From: Citrobacter amalonaticus
GTDB taxonomy: Bacteria > Pseudomonadota > Gammaproteobacteria > Enterobacterales > Enterobacteriaceae
Assembly (NCBI RefSeq): GCF_018252635.1
Contig: NZ_JAGTXM010000005.1
Span: 124,001-188,000 of the forward strand
Direction of reading: 5' to 3'
Length of the DNA: 64,000 bases
In this document: in pieces, positions 17,560 to 31,060 of the stretch
Layout: every line of letters begins with the position of its first letter
How positions within the stretch are numbered: the stretch's first letter is position 1
Program-made: the position numbers and the translations under genes
The notes under the pieces: model-generated
What the model was told of the DNA's origin: nothing
Databases searched by the model: none
Seen by the model: the letters and a program-made list of their open reading frames with translations, nothing else

Positions 17560-19641
17560 TCAGGCGTTAGAATAGCGTTCTGTTTCTGGCATCCAGCGTT
17601 CGATCAACGCTTTTGCCTCTTGTGGGTAACGTTCATGGATGTGGCGTGCAATGCGCTGAACTTCCGGAATAATGGCCTGATCGCGCAGTAAATCCGCCAC
17701 CTTAAACTCTGCATTCCCCGTCTGCCGCGTACCCAGCAACTCGCCCGGCCCGCGAATTTCGAGATCTTTTTGCGCAATCACAAAGCCATCGCTGCTGTCG
17801 CGTAGCACCTGCAAGCGTTTCTGCGCCGTTTTCGATAACGGTGACTTATAGAGTAGTACGCAATGCGACGCCACCGCGCCACGCCCTACGCGCCCACGTA
17901 GCTGATGTAACTGTGCCAGACCGAGACGTTCCGGATTTTCAATGATCATCAGACTGGCATTAGGGACATCCACGCCAACTTCAATCACCGTGGTGGCGAC
18001 AAGAAGGTGCAGTTCGCCCTGTTTAAACGCCGCCATCACCGCCTGTTTCTCGGCAGGCTTCATGCGTCCATGGACCAGACCGACGTTCAGTTCTGGCAGC
18101 GCGAGTTTCAACTCTTCCCACGTGGCTTCTGCGGCCTGCGCTTCTAACAAATCGGATTCTTCAATCAGCGTACAGACCCAGTAGGCCTGGCGGCTTTCCT
18201 GCATGCAGGCGTTGCGCACGCGGTCAATAATATCACTGCGCCGCGTATCCGGAATGGCAACCGTCGTAACGGGAGTACGTCCAGGCGGTAGCTCGTCAAT
18301 AACGGAAGTATCAAGATCTGCGTAGGCGGTCATCGCCAGCGTCCGGGGAATAGGCGTAGCGGTCATGATCAACTGATGCGGATGGAAACCCTGCTGCTGA
18401 CCTTTCTCCCACAGCGCGAGGCGCTGATGCACGCCAAAACGGTGCTGCTCGTCGATGATGACCAGCGCAAGGCCATTGAACTGCACCTGTTCCTGGAAGA
18501 TCGCGTGCGTTCCTACCACCATTTGTACCTGTCCGCTGGCAATCGCCTCTTGTTGTGCCAGACGCGCTTTGCCTTTCTGCTTGCCCGCCAGCCAACCGAC
18601 TTCGATGCCAAGCGGGGCAAACCAGTTACGGAAGTTGTTGGCATGCTGCTCCGCCAGTAGCTCGGTCGGGGCCATCAGCGCGACCTGTTTTCCATGCGCA
18701 ATTGCCCGTAAGGCCGCGAGCGCGGCGACCAACGTTTTACCAGAGCCGACATCACCCTGTACCAGACGCATCATGGGAATATCAAGCGCCATATCGTGCT
18801 CGATTTCCGCTACCACGCGCGCTTGCGCGCCGGTCGGCTTAAAGGGTAGCGAGGCTAACAGTTGATTTTTTAGCGTGTCATTGGTGCTCAGCGGTTGGGC
18901 ATGAAAGCGCTGCGCACCCGCACGAAGCGCCAGCATGCTCAGGTTATGCGCCAGCAACTCTTCCAGGATCAGACGACGCTGCGCCGGGTGTTGGCCGGTC
19001 TCGAGATCGCTTAACTGCAGCGTCGGCGGTGGGCGATGCAGCGTGCGGAGCGCTTCAGGCAGGCTGAGCATGCCCTGCAACAATTCCGGCGGCAGGAGTT
19101 CGGCAATGGCGCAGGTATCCAGCAGATCCAGCGCCTGATCGGTGAGCTTGCGCAGCGTCGCCTGCTTGATGCCTTCGGTCGTGGGATAAACCGGGGTAAG
19201 GGTTTCCTGCAACTCTGGTGTACTGAGATCGCCCTGAACACGGTATTCCGGGTGAATCATCTCTGCGCCGTACTTCCCACGCTTCGCTTCGCCATATGCC
19301 AGTACGCGTCGCCCGGTTGCGAGGCTGTTTTTCATCGCCGCGCTGAAGTTGAAAAAGCGCATTGTCAGGATACCGGAACCGTCGCTGATCTGACAGGTCA
19401 TCATCCGGCGACCCCCGAAGGTGATGTTACAGTTCAGTACTTCCCCTTCGACGGTAGCGTAAACGCCCGGCAGCAGTTCACCAATGGGATAGAGTTGGGT
19501 GCGGTCTTCATAACGCAGAGGAAGGTGTAACAGCAGGTCCTGCACGGTGTGCAGACCAATTTTCGCCAGTTTGCTGCTTTGCGCTGCGCCAACGCCCGTT
19601 AGTGAACTGAGCGGGACAGCATCTAACAGGCGCCCACGCAT
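17560..19641 (-). CDS. recG: ATP-dependent DNA helicase RecG
   Basis: A 693-residue branched-DNA helicase that reverses stalled forks and processes R-loops and Holliday-like junctions. The N-terminal wedge/OB domain is followed by superfamily 2 helicase motifs: Walker A GDVGSGKT with Lys302, the DEQH box at Asp397-His400, TATPIPRT (motif III), and QLRGRVGRG (motif VI). Length equals E. coli RecG. It is the last gene of the rpoZ-spoT-trmH-recG operon, 3 bp after trmH. Confidence 0.98.
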   Translation of the reverse strand: MRGRLLDAVPLSSLTGVGAAQSSKLAKIGLHTVQDLLLHLPLRYEDRTQLYPIGELLPGVYATVEGEVLNCNITFGGRRMMTCQISDGSGILTMRFFNFSAAMKNSLATGRRVLAYGEAKRGKYGAEMIHPEYRVQGDLSTPELQETLTPVYPTTEGIKQATLRKLTDQALDLLDTCAIAELLPPELLQGMLSLPEALRTLHRPPPTLQLSDLETGQHPAQRRLILEELLAHNLSMLALRAGAQRFHAQPLSTNDTLKNQLLASLPFKPTGAQARVVAEIEHDMALDIPMMRLVQGDVGSGKTLVAALAALRAIAHGKQVALMAPTELLAEQHANNFRNWFAPLGIEVGWLAGKQKGKARLAQQEAIASGQVQMVVGTHAIFQEQVQFNGLALVIIDEQHRFGVHQRLALWEKGQQQGFHPHQLIMTATPIPRTLAMTAYADLDTSVIDELPPGRTPVTTVAIPDTRRSDIIDRVRNACMQESRQAYWVCTLIEESDLLEAQAAEATWEELKLALPELNVGLVHGRMKPAEKQAVMAAFKQGELHLLVATTVIEVGVDVPNASLMIIENPERLGLAQLHQLRGRVGRGAVASHCVLLYKSPLSKTAQKRLQVLRDSSDGFVIAQKDLEIRGPGELLGTRQTGNAEFKVADLLRDQAIIPEVQRIARHIHERYPQEAKALIERWMPETERYSNA

Positions 19642-19644
19642 GAT

Positions 19645-20334
19645 TTACTTCGCCGCCTGCATGGTGGACCACCAGGCGTCATCGGCTTCAATCGCACCTT
19701 GTTGATTGATATGCGGATAGGGCAGCCCTTTGCGCCTGGCGACTTTTGCCAGCACCGGATAGCCGCCTTCAAACAACAGGCGCTGCTGTTCGTCTTCCGG
19801 CAACATGCTGTTTTCGCGCAGATACATACCGGCGTTCTGCCGTTGCCGCTGTGCTTCATACAGAATCAACGCAGAGGCAACGGAAACGTTAAGCGACTGA
19901 ACCATGCCGATCATGGGGATGATGATATCCCGATCCGCCAGGTCCAGCGCTTCCCGGGTAATACCGGTTTTCTCCTGCCCCATCAGGATACAGGTCGGGC
20001 GCGTATAATCGATTTCGCGGAAATCGACTGCGCTATCAGAGAGATGGGTTGCCAGAACCTGCATGCCCCGACCTTTTAGATGCGTGACGGCATCGCCAAT
20101 TGTGCGGTGGGTTTTCACCTGCACCCAACTGTTGCTGCCCGCCGCGGCTGAAGCCATGGTGCGCATTCGGCTACCCGGCCAGACGGCGTGTACTTCGTGG
20201 ACGCCGACGGCATCTGCGGTACGAATAATCGCAGAAACGTTATGAGGTTTGTGAACCTGCTCCATGCAGACGGTCAGGTCCGGCTGGCGCCTGGCGAGCA
20301 TTTCGCAAATGCGGGCATAACGCTGTGCATTCAT
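19645..20334 (-). CDS. trmH: tRNA (guanosine(18)-2'-O)-methyltransferase TrmH
   Basis: A 229-residue SPOUT-class methyltransferase that makes 2'-O-methyl-G18 in the tRNA D loop. The knot motifs are visible: NVSAIIRTADAVGV near residue 33, CILMGQEKTGI near 114, and IPMIGMVQSLNVSVASALILYE near 140. It matches E. coli TrmH (SpoU, 229 residues). It sits 4 bp after spoT and 3 bp before recG, so translation is probably coupled. Confidence 0.97.
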   Translation of the reverse strand: MNAQRYARICEMLARRQPDLTVCMEQVHKPHNVSAIIRTADAVGVHEVHAVWPGSRMRTMASAAAGSNSWVQVKTHRTIGDAVTHLKGRGMQVLATHLSDSAVDFREIDYTRPTCILMGQEKTGITREALDLADRDIIIPMIGMVQSLNVSVASALILYEAQRQRQNAGMYLRENSMLPEDEQQRLLFEGGYPVLAKVARRKGLPYPHINQQGAIEADDAWWSTMQAAK

Positions 20335-20338
20335 TTGA

Positions 20339-22450
20339 CTAATTTCGGTTACGGGTGACTTTTATTACGTCTGGCATCACGCGGATTTTACGCATGATGT
20401 TCGCCAGATGGACACGGTCGCGCGCGGTAAGACGAATAAAGGCGCTGTAGACGCGACCATCTTTTTCTTCAGTATTCAGGCTCTGAATATTAGACGTCGT
20501 GGTGTTGATCGCCGCCGTGAGATTCGCCAGTGCACCCTGGTGGTTAAACATATCCACTTTGATTTCGGTGATGAATTCCTGCTCCGTCTCTTTGTCCCAT
20601 TCCACCGCCATAAACTTCTCTGGCTCTTTCTGGTAACCACGGATGTTACGGCAGGATTCATGGTGGATGACCAGACCTTTACCCGGACTGACGTGGGCAA
20701 TGATCGGATCGCCTGGAATCGGACGACAGCACTTCGCAAAGGTGATCAGCACGCCATCTGCGCCTTTGATAGGCAAATGACCGTGGCCGGGCACCGCAGG
20801 CTGGATAGCTGAGGTATCACCCTGTTGCAGATTTTTCGCCACCACCACGCTCATGGCATTGCCGAGGCCGATTTCTGCCAGCAGGTCGTCAAGCGTCGCA
20901 AGTTTCATCCGTTCAAGCTCACGCTGGATACTCTCTTGCGGGATCTCGGCCAGTTTACGACTCCCCCCCAACGCATGGTTGAGCAGGCGACGTCCCAGAC
21001 TGACGGAATCATCGCGTTTGAGGTTCTTCAGCAGTTGGCGGATTTTGGCGCGGGCTTTTGAACTGACGACAAAGTTAAGCCATGCCGCGTTCGGACGTGC
21101 GCCCGGCGCGGTAATGATTTCGACCGTCTGACCGCTGGTCAGCGGCTGTGACAGCGGGTAAGGCTGTCTGTCGACGCGTGCGCCCACGCAGGCATGGCCA
21201 ATATCGGTATGCACCGCATAAGCAAAGTCGACGGGGGTGGCACCGGCAGGCAGCTCGACAATGCGCCCTTCCGGTGTGAAAACGTAAATCTCATCCGGGA
21301 AAAGATCGGATTTCACGCTCTCGATAAATTCAAACGAGCTACCTGCGCTTTGTTGCAGTTCCAGCAGGCTTTGCATCCAGCGCTGGGCTCGAATCTGCGC
21401 GGTGGTGCTGGTTTCGCCGTGCTCTTTATAAGCCCAGTGCGCCGCAACCCCCATTTCCGCCATCTGATCCATATCTTCTGTACGGATCTGGACCTCAACC
21501 GGAACGCCGTGCGGACCGATCATCGACGTGTGCAAAGACTGATAGCCGTTCGCTTTCGGAATGGCGATATAATCTTTTACCCGTCCAGGACGCGGTTTAT
21601 AGAGGCTGTGCATCTGACCGAGCACGCGATAACAGGTATCGGCGTCATGGACGATGACGCGGAACGCATAGATATCCATGATTGAATGGAACCGCTGCTC
21701 TTTAAGCACCATCTTGCAATAGATGGAATAGAGGTGCTTCTCACGACCGCTAACACGACATGGAATTCCCGCTTCCTGTAGCCGCCCTTCGATTTCAGAG
21801 AGGATTTTTTGGATCATCTCTTTACGGTTGCCGCGAGCGGCTTTAACCACCTCTTTAATCACGCGATAACGGTTCGGGTATAGCGCCTCAAAACCCAGCT
21901 CTTCGAGTTCGGTTTTAATGTGATGAATACCTAAACGGTGCGCCAGCGGGCTATAGATTTCGAGGGTTTCACGGGCGATGCGACGGCGTTTGTCCGGGCG
22001 TAACGAGCCCAGCGTGCGCATGTTGTGGGTACGGTCAGCGAGTTTGATGAGAATGACGCGGATATCCTGCACCATCGCCATAATCATCTTGCGAAAGTTT
22101 TCGGCCTGCGCCTCTTTCTTATCGCGGAATTTGAGTTTATCAAGCTTCGACACCCCCTCTACCAGTTCAGCAACGCTTTTACCAAAAAGCTGCTCCATGT
22201 CCTGGTAGGTGGCGGGAGTATCTTCGATCACGTCATGCAGTAGCGCAGCCATCAGCGTTTCATAGTCGAGTTTCATTTCGGCCAGAATGCAGGCTACAGC
22301 GACAGGGTGCGTGATATAAGGTTCACCGCTTGAACGTGTCTGGCCCTCGTGAGCGTCACGTGCAACGAGATACGCCTGCCGAAGACGTTTGATCTGGTCT
22401 TCCGGCAGGTAGTGTTGAATCAGCTGATTCAGACTTTCAAACAGATACAA
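20339..22450 (-). CDS. spoT: Bifunctional (p)ppGpp synthetase/hydrolase SpoT
   Basis: A 703-residue RelA/SpoT homologue, one longer than E. coli SpoT. The HD hydrolase domain is intact, with His72-Asp73 in LLHDVIEDT. The synthetase domain contains the family GRVKDYIAIPKANGYQSLH segment. TGS (EIYVFTPEG), helical, zinc-finger-like (FAKCCRPIPGD) and ACT domains follow. It degrades the stringent-response alarmone in the cytoplasm and can make some under carbon or fatty-acid stress. It lies 18 bp after rpoZ in the same operon. Confidence 0.98.
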   Translation of the reverse strand: MYLFESLNQLIQHYLPEDQIKRLRQAYLVARDAHEGQTRSSGEPYITHPVAVACILAEMKLDYETLMAALLHDVIEDTPATYQDMEQLFGKSVAELVEGVSKLDKLKFRDKKEAQAENFRKMIMAMVQDIRVILIKLADRTHNMRTLGSLRPDKRRRIARETLEIYSPLAHRLGIHHIKTELEELGFEALYPNRYRVIKEVVKAARGNRKEMIQKILSEIEGRLQEAGIPCRVSGREKHLYSIYCKMVLKEQRFHSIMDIYAFRVIVHDADTCYRVLGQMHSLYKPRPGRVKDYIAIPKANGYQSLHTSMIGPHGVPVEVQIRTEDMDQMAEMGVAAHWAYKEHGETSTTAQIRAQRWMQSLLELQQSAGSSFEFIESVKSDLFPDEIYVFTPEGRIVELPAGATPVDFAYAVHTDIGHACVGARVDRQPYPLSQPLTSGQTVEIITAPGARPNAAWLNFVVSSKARAKIRQLLKNLKRDDSVSLGRRLLNHALGGSRKLAEIPQESIQRELERMKLATLDDLLAEIGLGNAMSVVVAKNLQQGDTSAIQPAVPGHGHLPIKGADGVLITFAKCCRPIPGDPIIAHVSPGKGLVIHHESCRNIRGYQKEPEKFMAVEWDKETEQEFITEIKVDMFNHQGALANLTAAINTTTSNIQSLNTEEKDGRVYSAFIRLTARDRVHLANIMRKIRVMPDVIKVTRNRN

Positions 22451-22468
22451 GGGCGACCCGCTTTGTGA

Positions 22469-22744
22469 TTAACGACGACCTTCAGCAATTGCGGTTACGG
22501 CTTGTAATTCAGCGGCTTCCTGCTCTTGCTGTTCTTGGCGCTCACGGACGTCGAGGATCTGGTTGTTGATCAGACCTTCTTCGATTTCACGCAGCGCAAT
22601 TACGGTAGTTTTATCGTTTTCTTCCGGTACGAGCGGATCCTTTCCGCCTACCTGCATCTGACGAGCGCGACGCGCGGCGACCAGTACCAGGTCAAAACGG
22701 TTACCAATTTTCTCTACAGCGTCCTGAACAGTTACGCGTGCCAT
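22469..22744 (-). CDS. rpoZ: RNA polymerase omega subunit RpoZ
   Basis: A 91-residue omega subunit, the E. coli length, which helps assemble RNA polymerase and forms part of a ppGpp-binding site with beta'. The conserved [20 protein letters not shown] start and the acidic, glutamine-rich tail are present. Its place directly before spoT links the alarmone sensor subunit and the alarmone hydrolase. gmk ends 54 bp upstream. Confidence 0.98.
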
Positions 22745-22798
22745 ACTTAAAATGCTCCACAGGTGAAGAAATGACTGGGCATGATACTGAAAGTGGGT

Positions 22799-25978
<3,180 letters not shown>

Positions 25979-26233
25979 GACTCCCCCCACTATTTAGGGG
26001 ACAAAGAGTAACGATTTGTGCTTGTCGTCACGATTGAGATTTTCTAAGGCGAGTGATTTTTAATAATTTAAGGTAATGCGACATTACTGCTTTTCTGAGA
26101 TGGCATGCGATGTGAGGTTTTTTTTGCCAGTGAAATAGATGAGAAAAACTAAACTGAAAGCGTGGACAATTTTTGCGTGGGTTGTTAAAGACGTAGCACC
26201 GCCATTGGCTGACGGGCTACGCGGGAAGGCACT
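25979..26233. other. Intergenic gap where E. coli carries dinD
   Basis: This 255-bp AT-rich stretch lies between the yicG start and the yicC stop. In E. coli the SOS gene dinD is located between these genes. I see no open frame, no dinD remnant and no LexA box (CTG-N10-CAG). A CGTAGC (26192-26197) / GCTACG (26216-26221) hairpin near the right end may terminate yicC. Confidence 0.6.
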
Positions 26234-27097
26234 TTACTCAATATTCTGAATCTGCTCGCGCATTTGCTCGATCAGGACTTTCAGTTCAATAGCGGAATTG
26301 GTCACTTCGGCATTGATGGATTTCGACGCCAGCGTATTCGACTCGCGGTTGAATTCCTGCATCATGAAGTCCAGACGGCGGCCGACAGCCTCTTTTTTCT
26401 TCAGGATGTTGTAGGTTTCTTTGACGTGGGCGTCCAGACGATCCAACTCTTCTGCCACATCAATACGCTGTGCCATCAGGACCAGTTCTTGCTCCAGACG
26501 GTTATTCTCCAACTGGACCTGAGCGTCTTCGAGCTTAGCGACCAGCCGTTCACGCTGCCATTGCAGAATTTCTGGCATATGGGCGCGGACTTTAACGACT
26601 TCAGCACTGACGCCTTCCAGACGTTGTTCGATCAGCGCTTTCAATGCCTGACCTTCCGTTTCACGGGCAACGATGAAATCATCAAGCGTGCTGTCGAGTG
26701 CGGTCAGGATTTCAGCCGCTATGGCATCCAGATCCTGTTCCTGTGCCGCCATTACACCGGGCCAGCGCAGGATATCAACCGGATTGATTTCCCCTTCATC
26801 GCTCTGCATTTTGACCCAGTTGGCCGCGTTTACGAGCTGTTTTGCGAGCTTTTCATTCAGTATGAGCTCGCCCTGTGCGCTGGCGTCGGGTTCAAAGCGC
26901 AACATGCACTCGACTTTACCGCGCGTCAGACGCGTACGAATGCGTTCACGAACAACAGGCTCAAGGCTACGGAACTGTTCCGGCAGACGAAAGTAAGTTT
27001 CCAGATAACGCTGGTTTACCGAGCGCATTTCCCATGTGGCGCTACCCCATTCACCCTTGATTTCACGCCGGGCATAGGCGGTCATACTGCGGATCAT
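26234..27097 (-). CDS. yicC: YicC family endoribonuclease
   Basis: A 287-residue YicC protein, the E. coli length. The N-terminal MIRSMTAYAR and a conserved C-terminal DUF1732 segment (GRRLDFMMQEFNRESNTLASKS) are present. E. coli YicC has been reported as an endoribonuclease acting on small RNAs such as RyhB. It is divergent from rph, with 125 bp between the starts. The gene stands alone on its strand here because dinD is missing. Confidence 0.95.
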   Translation of the reverse strand: MIRSMTAYARREIKGEWGSATWEMRSVNQRYLETYFRLPEQFRSLEPVVRERIRTRLTRGKVECMLRFEPDASAQGELILNEKLAKQLVNAANWVKMQSDEGEINPVDILRWPGVMAAQEQDLDAIAAEILTALDSTLDDFIVARETEGQALKALIEQRLEGVSAEVVKVRAHMPEILQWQRERLVAKLEDAQVQLENNRLEQELVLMAQRIDVAEELDRLDAHVKETYNILKKKEAVGRRLDFMMQEFNRESNTLASKSINAEVTNSAIELKVLIEQMREQIQNIE

Positions 27098-27222
27098 AGA
27101 CGTTCCTGTTTTTAAAGGAGAGATGGGAGGATTATAGCCATCCCGGCCTTGTCAGGATAGGAATAACCGCCGGAAGTCCGTATAATGCGCAGCCACATTC
27201 GTTTCAAGCCGGAGATTTCAAT

Positions 27223-27939
27223 ATGCGTCCAGCAGGCCGTAGCGCTAATCAGGTGCGTCCCGTAACCCTGACCCGTAACTATACAAAACATGCTGAAGGC
27301 TCGGTGCTGGTCGAATTTGGAGATACCAAAGTGCTGTGTACGGCTTCGATTGAAGAAGGCGTGCCGCGTTTTCTGAAAGGTCAGGGCCAGGGCTGGATCA
27401 CCGCTGAATATGGCATGTTGCCGCGTGCTACACATACCCGTAATGCTCGCGAAGCCGCAAAAGGCAAGCAGGGCGGCCGTACGATGGAAATTCAGCGTCT
27501 GATCGCCCGTGCGCTGCGCGCTGCAGTCGATCTTAAAACGTTGGGCGAATTTACCATCACCCTTGACTGTGATGTGATCCAGGCCGATGGAGGCACACGT
27601 ACCGCCTCCATTACCGGTGCCTGTGTGGCGCTGGCGGATGCGCTAAACAAACTGGTGGCAAGCGGTAAGCTGAAAACTAACCCGATGAAAGGGATGGTTG
27701 CAGCGGTATCCGTGGGGATCGTCAACGGTGAAGCGCTCTGCGATCTGGAGTACGTTGAAGATTCGGCGGCGGAAACCGACATGAACGTGGTGATGACCGA
27801 AGACGGGCGAATCATTGAGGTACAGGGGACGGCAGAAGGTGAACCGTTCAGCCATGAAGAACTTCTTACCTTGCTGGCACTGGCTCGAGGGGGAATCGAA
27901 TCCATTGTCGCGACGCAGAAGGCGGCGCTAGAAAATTGA
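27223..27939 (+). CDS. rph: Ribonuclease PH
   Basis: A full-length 238-residue RNase PH, a phosphate-dependent 3'-5' exoribonuclease that trims tRNA 3' ends. The [13 protein letters not shown] start, the [15 protein letters not shown] segment and the [10 protein letters not shown] active-site region are intact. E. coli K-12 has a frameshift (rph-1) near the 3' end that lowers pyrE expression; this copy reads through to the normal stop. Its stop lies 4 bp before the pyrE attenuator stem, so ribosomes on rph can control termination. Confidence 0.97.
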   Translation: MRPAGRSANQVRPVTLTRNYTKHAEGSVLVEFGDTKVLCTASIEEGVPRFLKGQGQGWITAEYGMLPRATHTRNAREAAKGKQGGRTMEIQRLIARALRAAVDLKTLGEFTITLDCDVIQADGGTRTASITGACVALADALNKLVASGKLKTNPMKGMVAAVSVGIVNGEALCDLEYVEDSAAETDMNVVMTEDGRIIEVQGTAEGEPFSHEELLTLLALARGGIESIVATQKAALEN

Positions 27940-27943
27940 TTTT

Positions 27944-27971
27944 AAGGCGACCAATGAGTCGCCTTTTTTTT
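27944..27971 (+). terminator. pyrE attenuator
   Basis: AAGGCGAC (27944-27951) pairs with GTCGCCTT (27958-27965) around a 6-nt loop and is followed by an eight-base T tract. It lies between the rph stop and the pyrE start. In E. coli this terminator is by-passed when low UTP stalls polymerase and lets the rph ribosome catch up. The same layout is present here. Confidence 0.93.
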
Positions 27972-28017
27972 GTCCATAGATTTTGTCAATGATGAAAGTG
28001 AAATGAGGAGCGAATCC

Positions 28018-28659
28018 ATGAAACCCTATCAACGCCAGTTTATTGAGTTTGCGCTTAACAAACAGGTACTCAAGTTTGGCGAGTTCACGCTGAAATCCGG
28101 GCGCAAGAGCCCCTATTTCTTCAACGCCGGGCTGTTTAATACCGGGCGCGATTTGGCACTGTTAGGCCGTTTTTACGCCGAGGCGTTGGTGGATTCTGGC
28201 ATCGAGTTTGATCTGCTTTTCGGTCCGGCTTATAAAGGCATTCCCATTGCGACTACGACGGCGGTCGCGCTGGCGGAGCATCATGACAAAGATCTGCCGT
28301 ATTGCTTTAACCGTAAAGAAGCCAAAGATCACGGTGAAGGTGGCACTCTGGTTGGCAGCGCATTGCAGGGCCGCGTGATGCTGGTAGATGATGTGATCAC
28401 TGCCGGTACGGCAATCCGGGAATCGATGGAAATCATCCAGGCCAACGGCGCAACGCTGGCTGGCGTGCTGATCTCTTTGGATCGTCAGGAGCGCGGTCGC
28501 GGCGAGATTTCCGCTATTCAGGAAGTCGAGCGCGATTATGGCTGTAAGGTGATTTCCATCATCACCCTGAAAGACCTGATTGACTATCTGGAAGAGAAGC
28601 CGGAAATGGCAGCGCATCTGGCAGCGGTACGGGCGTATCGGGAAGCGTTCGGCGTTTAA
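28018..28659 (+). CDS. pyrE: Orotate phosphoribosyltransferase PyrE
   Basis: A 213-residue enzyme that joins orotate to PRPP to make OMP in pyrimidine synthesis. The PRPP loop [13 protein letters not shown] lies near residue 120. The ATG at 28018 follows AGGAG and gives the E. coli length and N-terminus ([13 protein letters not shown]). Expression should depend on the attenuator and on translation of rph. Confidence 0.98.
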   Translation: MKPYQRQFIEFALNKQVLKFGEFTLKSGRKSPYFFNAGLFNTGRDLALLGRFYAEALVDSGIEFDLLFGPAYKGIPIATTTAVALAEHHDKDLPYCFNRKEAKDHGEGGTLVGSALQGRVMLVDDVITAGTAIRESMEIIQANGATLAGVLISLDRQERGRGEISAIQEVERDYGCKVISIITLKDLIDYLEEKPEMAAHLAAVRAYREAFGV

Positions 28660-28667
28660 CGTGAGAG

Positions 28668-28693
28668 GCCGGATAACGCGCGCGCTATCCGGC
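28668..28693. terminator. Bidirectional hairpin between pyrE and slmA
   Basis: GCCGGATA (28668-28675) pairs with TATCCGGC (28686-28693) around an ACGCGCGCGC loop. The sequence also resembles a REP/PU unit. It lies between the convergent stops of pyrE and slmA, so it may end both transcripts. Confidence 0.6.
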
Positions 28694-28698
28694 AAACA

Positions 28699-29295
28699 TT
28701 ACTGTAGTTGCGCAGCGAGCAGCGGCCAGCGGGCGTCAAAATCATCCGTGGGACGGTATTTGAATTCGCTACGCACAAAGCGCGACAGCATACCTTCGCA
28801 GAAGGCGAGCAGTTGACTTGCCAGTAACGTTTCATCCGTCACGTAGCCTTCACCTTCGCGCATCCGCTTTTCGCGCAATACCTGGCGCAGTTGCGCCTCA
28901 ATGCGTTCGAACAGTTGGTTGATACGTCCTTGTAGACGATCCTGTTCAAACATCAACGCATGCCCGGTCAGGATACGCGTCAGGCCAGGATTGCGTTCGC
29001 CGAAACCCAGAATCAATAGCATAATCAGACGCACGCGCGCGTGGGTATCTTTTTCATCTTTCAGAATCAAATTGATACGGGTGATCAGGCTGTCTTCGAT
29101 AAACTCAATCAGGCTATCGAACATGCGCGTCTTGCTGGGAAAGTGGCGATACAATGCCGCTTCGGAAACGCCGACGGAAGCCGCCAGTTTTGCCGTTGTG
29201 ATGCGCTGGCTTCCATCGCTGGATTCCAGCATCAGCGCCAGAGATTGAAGTATTTCTTCGCGACGATTCCTTTTCGCAGTTTGTTTTTCTGCCAT
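28699..29295 (-). CDS. slmA: Nucleoid occlusion factor SlmA
   Basis: A 198-residue TetR-like DNA-binding protein, the E. coli length, that blocks FtsZ ring assembly over the nucleoid. The helix-turn-helix is seen as [27 protein letters not shown] (about residues 33-59; cited as a span). The start at 29295 gives [16 protein letters not shown]. dut lies 108 bp upstream on the same strand, with an ACCGCAA/TTGCGGT hairpin (29348-29370) between them. Confidence 0.97.
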   Translation of the reverse strand: MAEKQTAKRNRREEILQSLALMLESSDGSQRITTAKLAASVGVSEAALYRHFPSKTRMFDSLIEFIEDSLITRINLILKDEKDTHARVRLIMLLILGFGERNPGLTRILTGHALMFEQDRLQGRINQLFERIEAQLRQVLREKRMREGEGYVTDETLLASQLLAFCEGMLSRFVRSEFKYRPTDDFDARWPLLAAQLQ

Positions 29296-29403
29296 GTTAC
29301 AAAATACCCCTGAAAATAAGCACTTGCAGGCGAGCATCCACACTATGACCGCAAACCCAGGGCTTGCGGTGATGTTATGACGTTATCGGGATGCGTAACT
29401 TTC

Positions 29404-29862
29404 TTACTTACGACCGGAATGGCCGAAACCGCCTTCACCACGGTGGGTGGCATCAAACTCTTCCACCAGATTAAATTCGGCCTGCACAACGGGCACAAAG
29501 ACCATCTGTGCGATACGTTCACCAGGTTCAATGGTGAAGCTGTCCTGCCCACGGTTCCACACGGACACCATCAGTTGCCCCTGATAGTCGGAGTCAATCA
29601 ACCCCACCAGGTTGCCCAGCACAATACCATGCTTATGGCCCAGGCCCGAACGCGGCAGGATGACAGCAGCCAGAGACGGATCGGCGATATGAATAGCCAG
29701 CCCGGTAGGCAGCAGTGTGGTTGCGCCGGGCGCCAGTTCTACGGCGTCATCGAGACAGGCCCGCAGGTCAAGTCCGGCGGAGCCGGAGGTGGCATACGTC
29801 GGCAGCGGGAATTGCTTGCCAACACGCGGGTCCAGAATCTTAACGTCGATTTTTTTCATCAT
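29404..29862 (-). CDS. dut: dUTP pyrophosphatase Dut
   Basis: A 152-residue trimeric dUTPase that hydrolyses dUTP to dUMP and keeps uracil out of DNA. The five family motifs are visible, among them [38 protein letters not shown] and the C-terminal [10 protein letters not shown] arm. Two adjacent ATG codons (29862, 29859) are possible starts. The start overlaps the coaBC 3' end by 23 bp, so the two genes are probably translated together. Confidence 0.97.
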   Translation of the reverse strand: MMKKIDVKILDPRVGKQFPLPTYATSGSAGLDLRACLDDAVELAPGATTLLPTGLAIHIADPSLAAVILPRSGLGHKHGIVLGNLVGLIDSDYQGQLMVSVWNRGQDSFTIEPGERIAQMVFVPVVQAEFNLVEEFDATHRGEGGFGHSGRK

Positions 29863-31060
29863 AACGGGTCACGATCTCGTCGAGTAATAATTGGCCCAGG
29901 AGTGCTTTGCGCTCAAGCGGTAAGACTTTATCTCCATCCTGCCAGAAAAGGTGTAAAGCGTTGCTGTCGCTATTAAACCCTTGAGTTGAAAGCGAAACGT
30001 CGTTTGCACAGATCAAATCAAGGTTTTTACGGATACGTTTTTGCCGGGCATATTCTTCCACATTATTCGTTTCCGCAGCAAACCCAACAACATAGGGACG
30101 ATGGTCTTTACGTGCTGCGACCCCGGCGATGATGTCCGGGTTTTTGACCATTTTTATTGTTAATTCATCACCTTGTGTTGCCTGCTTCTTAATTTTTTCC
30201 GGGGCGACAATGGCGGCGCGATAGTCGGCTACGGCAGCGCAGCCGATAAAAATATGTTGCTGTTGCACGGCGGATTGCACCGCCGCCTCCATCTCCAGAG
30301 CGGTCATCACATCAACACGTTGTACAAAAGGCGGCGTGGGTAACGATACGGGGCCGGTGACCAGCGTAACGTTCGCCCCGCGACGGGCGGCAGCGGCGGC
30401 GATGGCAAACCCCATTTTACCGGAGCTGTGGTTGGAAATATAACGCACCGGATCGAGTGGTTCGCGCGTCGGGCCCGCGGTAATCATGATGTTGAGATGT
30501 TGCAGATCGTTGACAGGGGCGAAATGTGCCGCAGCCATATCGACAATCGTTAAGGGATCCAGCATACGGCCTGGTCCCACGTCACCGCATGCCTGGCTGC
30601 CGCTGTCTGGTCCCCAGATGAGCAACCCACGAGAAGCCAGAACGTCCAGATTATGCTGAGTTGCTGCAGCCCGGTACATCTGCTGGTTCATCGCCGGTAA
30701 AACGGCAATGGGCGCGGGGGTAGCCAGGCAAATCGTGGATACCAGATCGTTTGCCATGCCGGCTGCGACACGTGCAATAAGATCAGCGGTGGCTGGCGCG
30801 AGAATCACCAGGTCGGCCCATTTCCCCAACTCAATATGGCCCATCGCGGCCTCTGCCGCGGGATCCAGCAGACTGTCGGAAACGGGATACCCGGAGACTG
30901 CCTGTAAGCTGAGTGGGGTAATAAAGGCTTTAGCCGCCTCGGTCATTGCCACGCGGACATCGGCGCCGCGTTCGCGTAGACGACGCACCAGTTCAGGGGT
31001 TTTGTAGGCAGCAATGCCGCCGCTGACGCCGAGAACGATTTTTTTACCGGCCAGGCTCAT
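29840..31060 (-). CDS. coaBC: Bifunctional phosphopantothenoylcysteine decarboxylase/synthetase CoaBC
   Basis: A 406-residue fused CoaC-CoaB enzyme (Dfp) that makes 4'-phosphopantetheine from phosphopantothenate and cysteine. The FMN decarboxylase half shows His75 ([12 protein letters not shown]), the PAMNQQM motif, and [10 protein letters not shown]. The synthetase half begins near residue 190 ([25 protein letters not shown]). The ATG at 31060 matches the E. coli start; nearby in-frame ATGs exist at 31063 and 31069. radC diverges from it. Confidence 0.97.
   Translation of the reverse strand: MSLAGKKIVLGVSGGIAAYKTPELVRRLRERGADVRVAMTEAAKAFITPLSLQAVSGYPVSDSLLDPAAEAAMGHIELGKWADLVILAPATADLIARVAAGMANDLVSTICLATPAPIAVLPAMNQQMYRAAATQHNLDVLASRGLLIWGPDSGSQACGDVGPGRMLDPLTIVDMAAAHFAPVNDLQHLNIMITAGPTREPLDPVRYISNHSSGKMGFAIAAAAARRGANVTLVTGPVSLPTPPFVQRVDVMTALEMEAAVQSAVQQQHIFIGCAAVADYRAAIVAPEKIKKQATQGDELTIKMVKNPDIIAGVAARKDHRPYVVGFAAETNNVEEYARQKRIRKNLDLICANDVSLSTQGFNSDSNALHLFWQDGDKVLPLERKALLGQLLLDEIVTRYDEKNRR

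Noticed and set aside
26264-27115. Open frame (283 codons) antisense to yicC
   Set aside because: It is a shadow of yicC, whose protein is well conserved.
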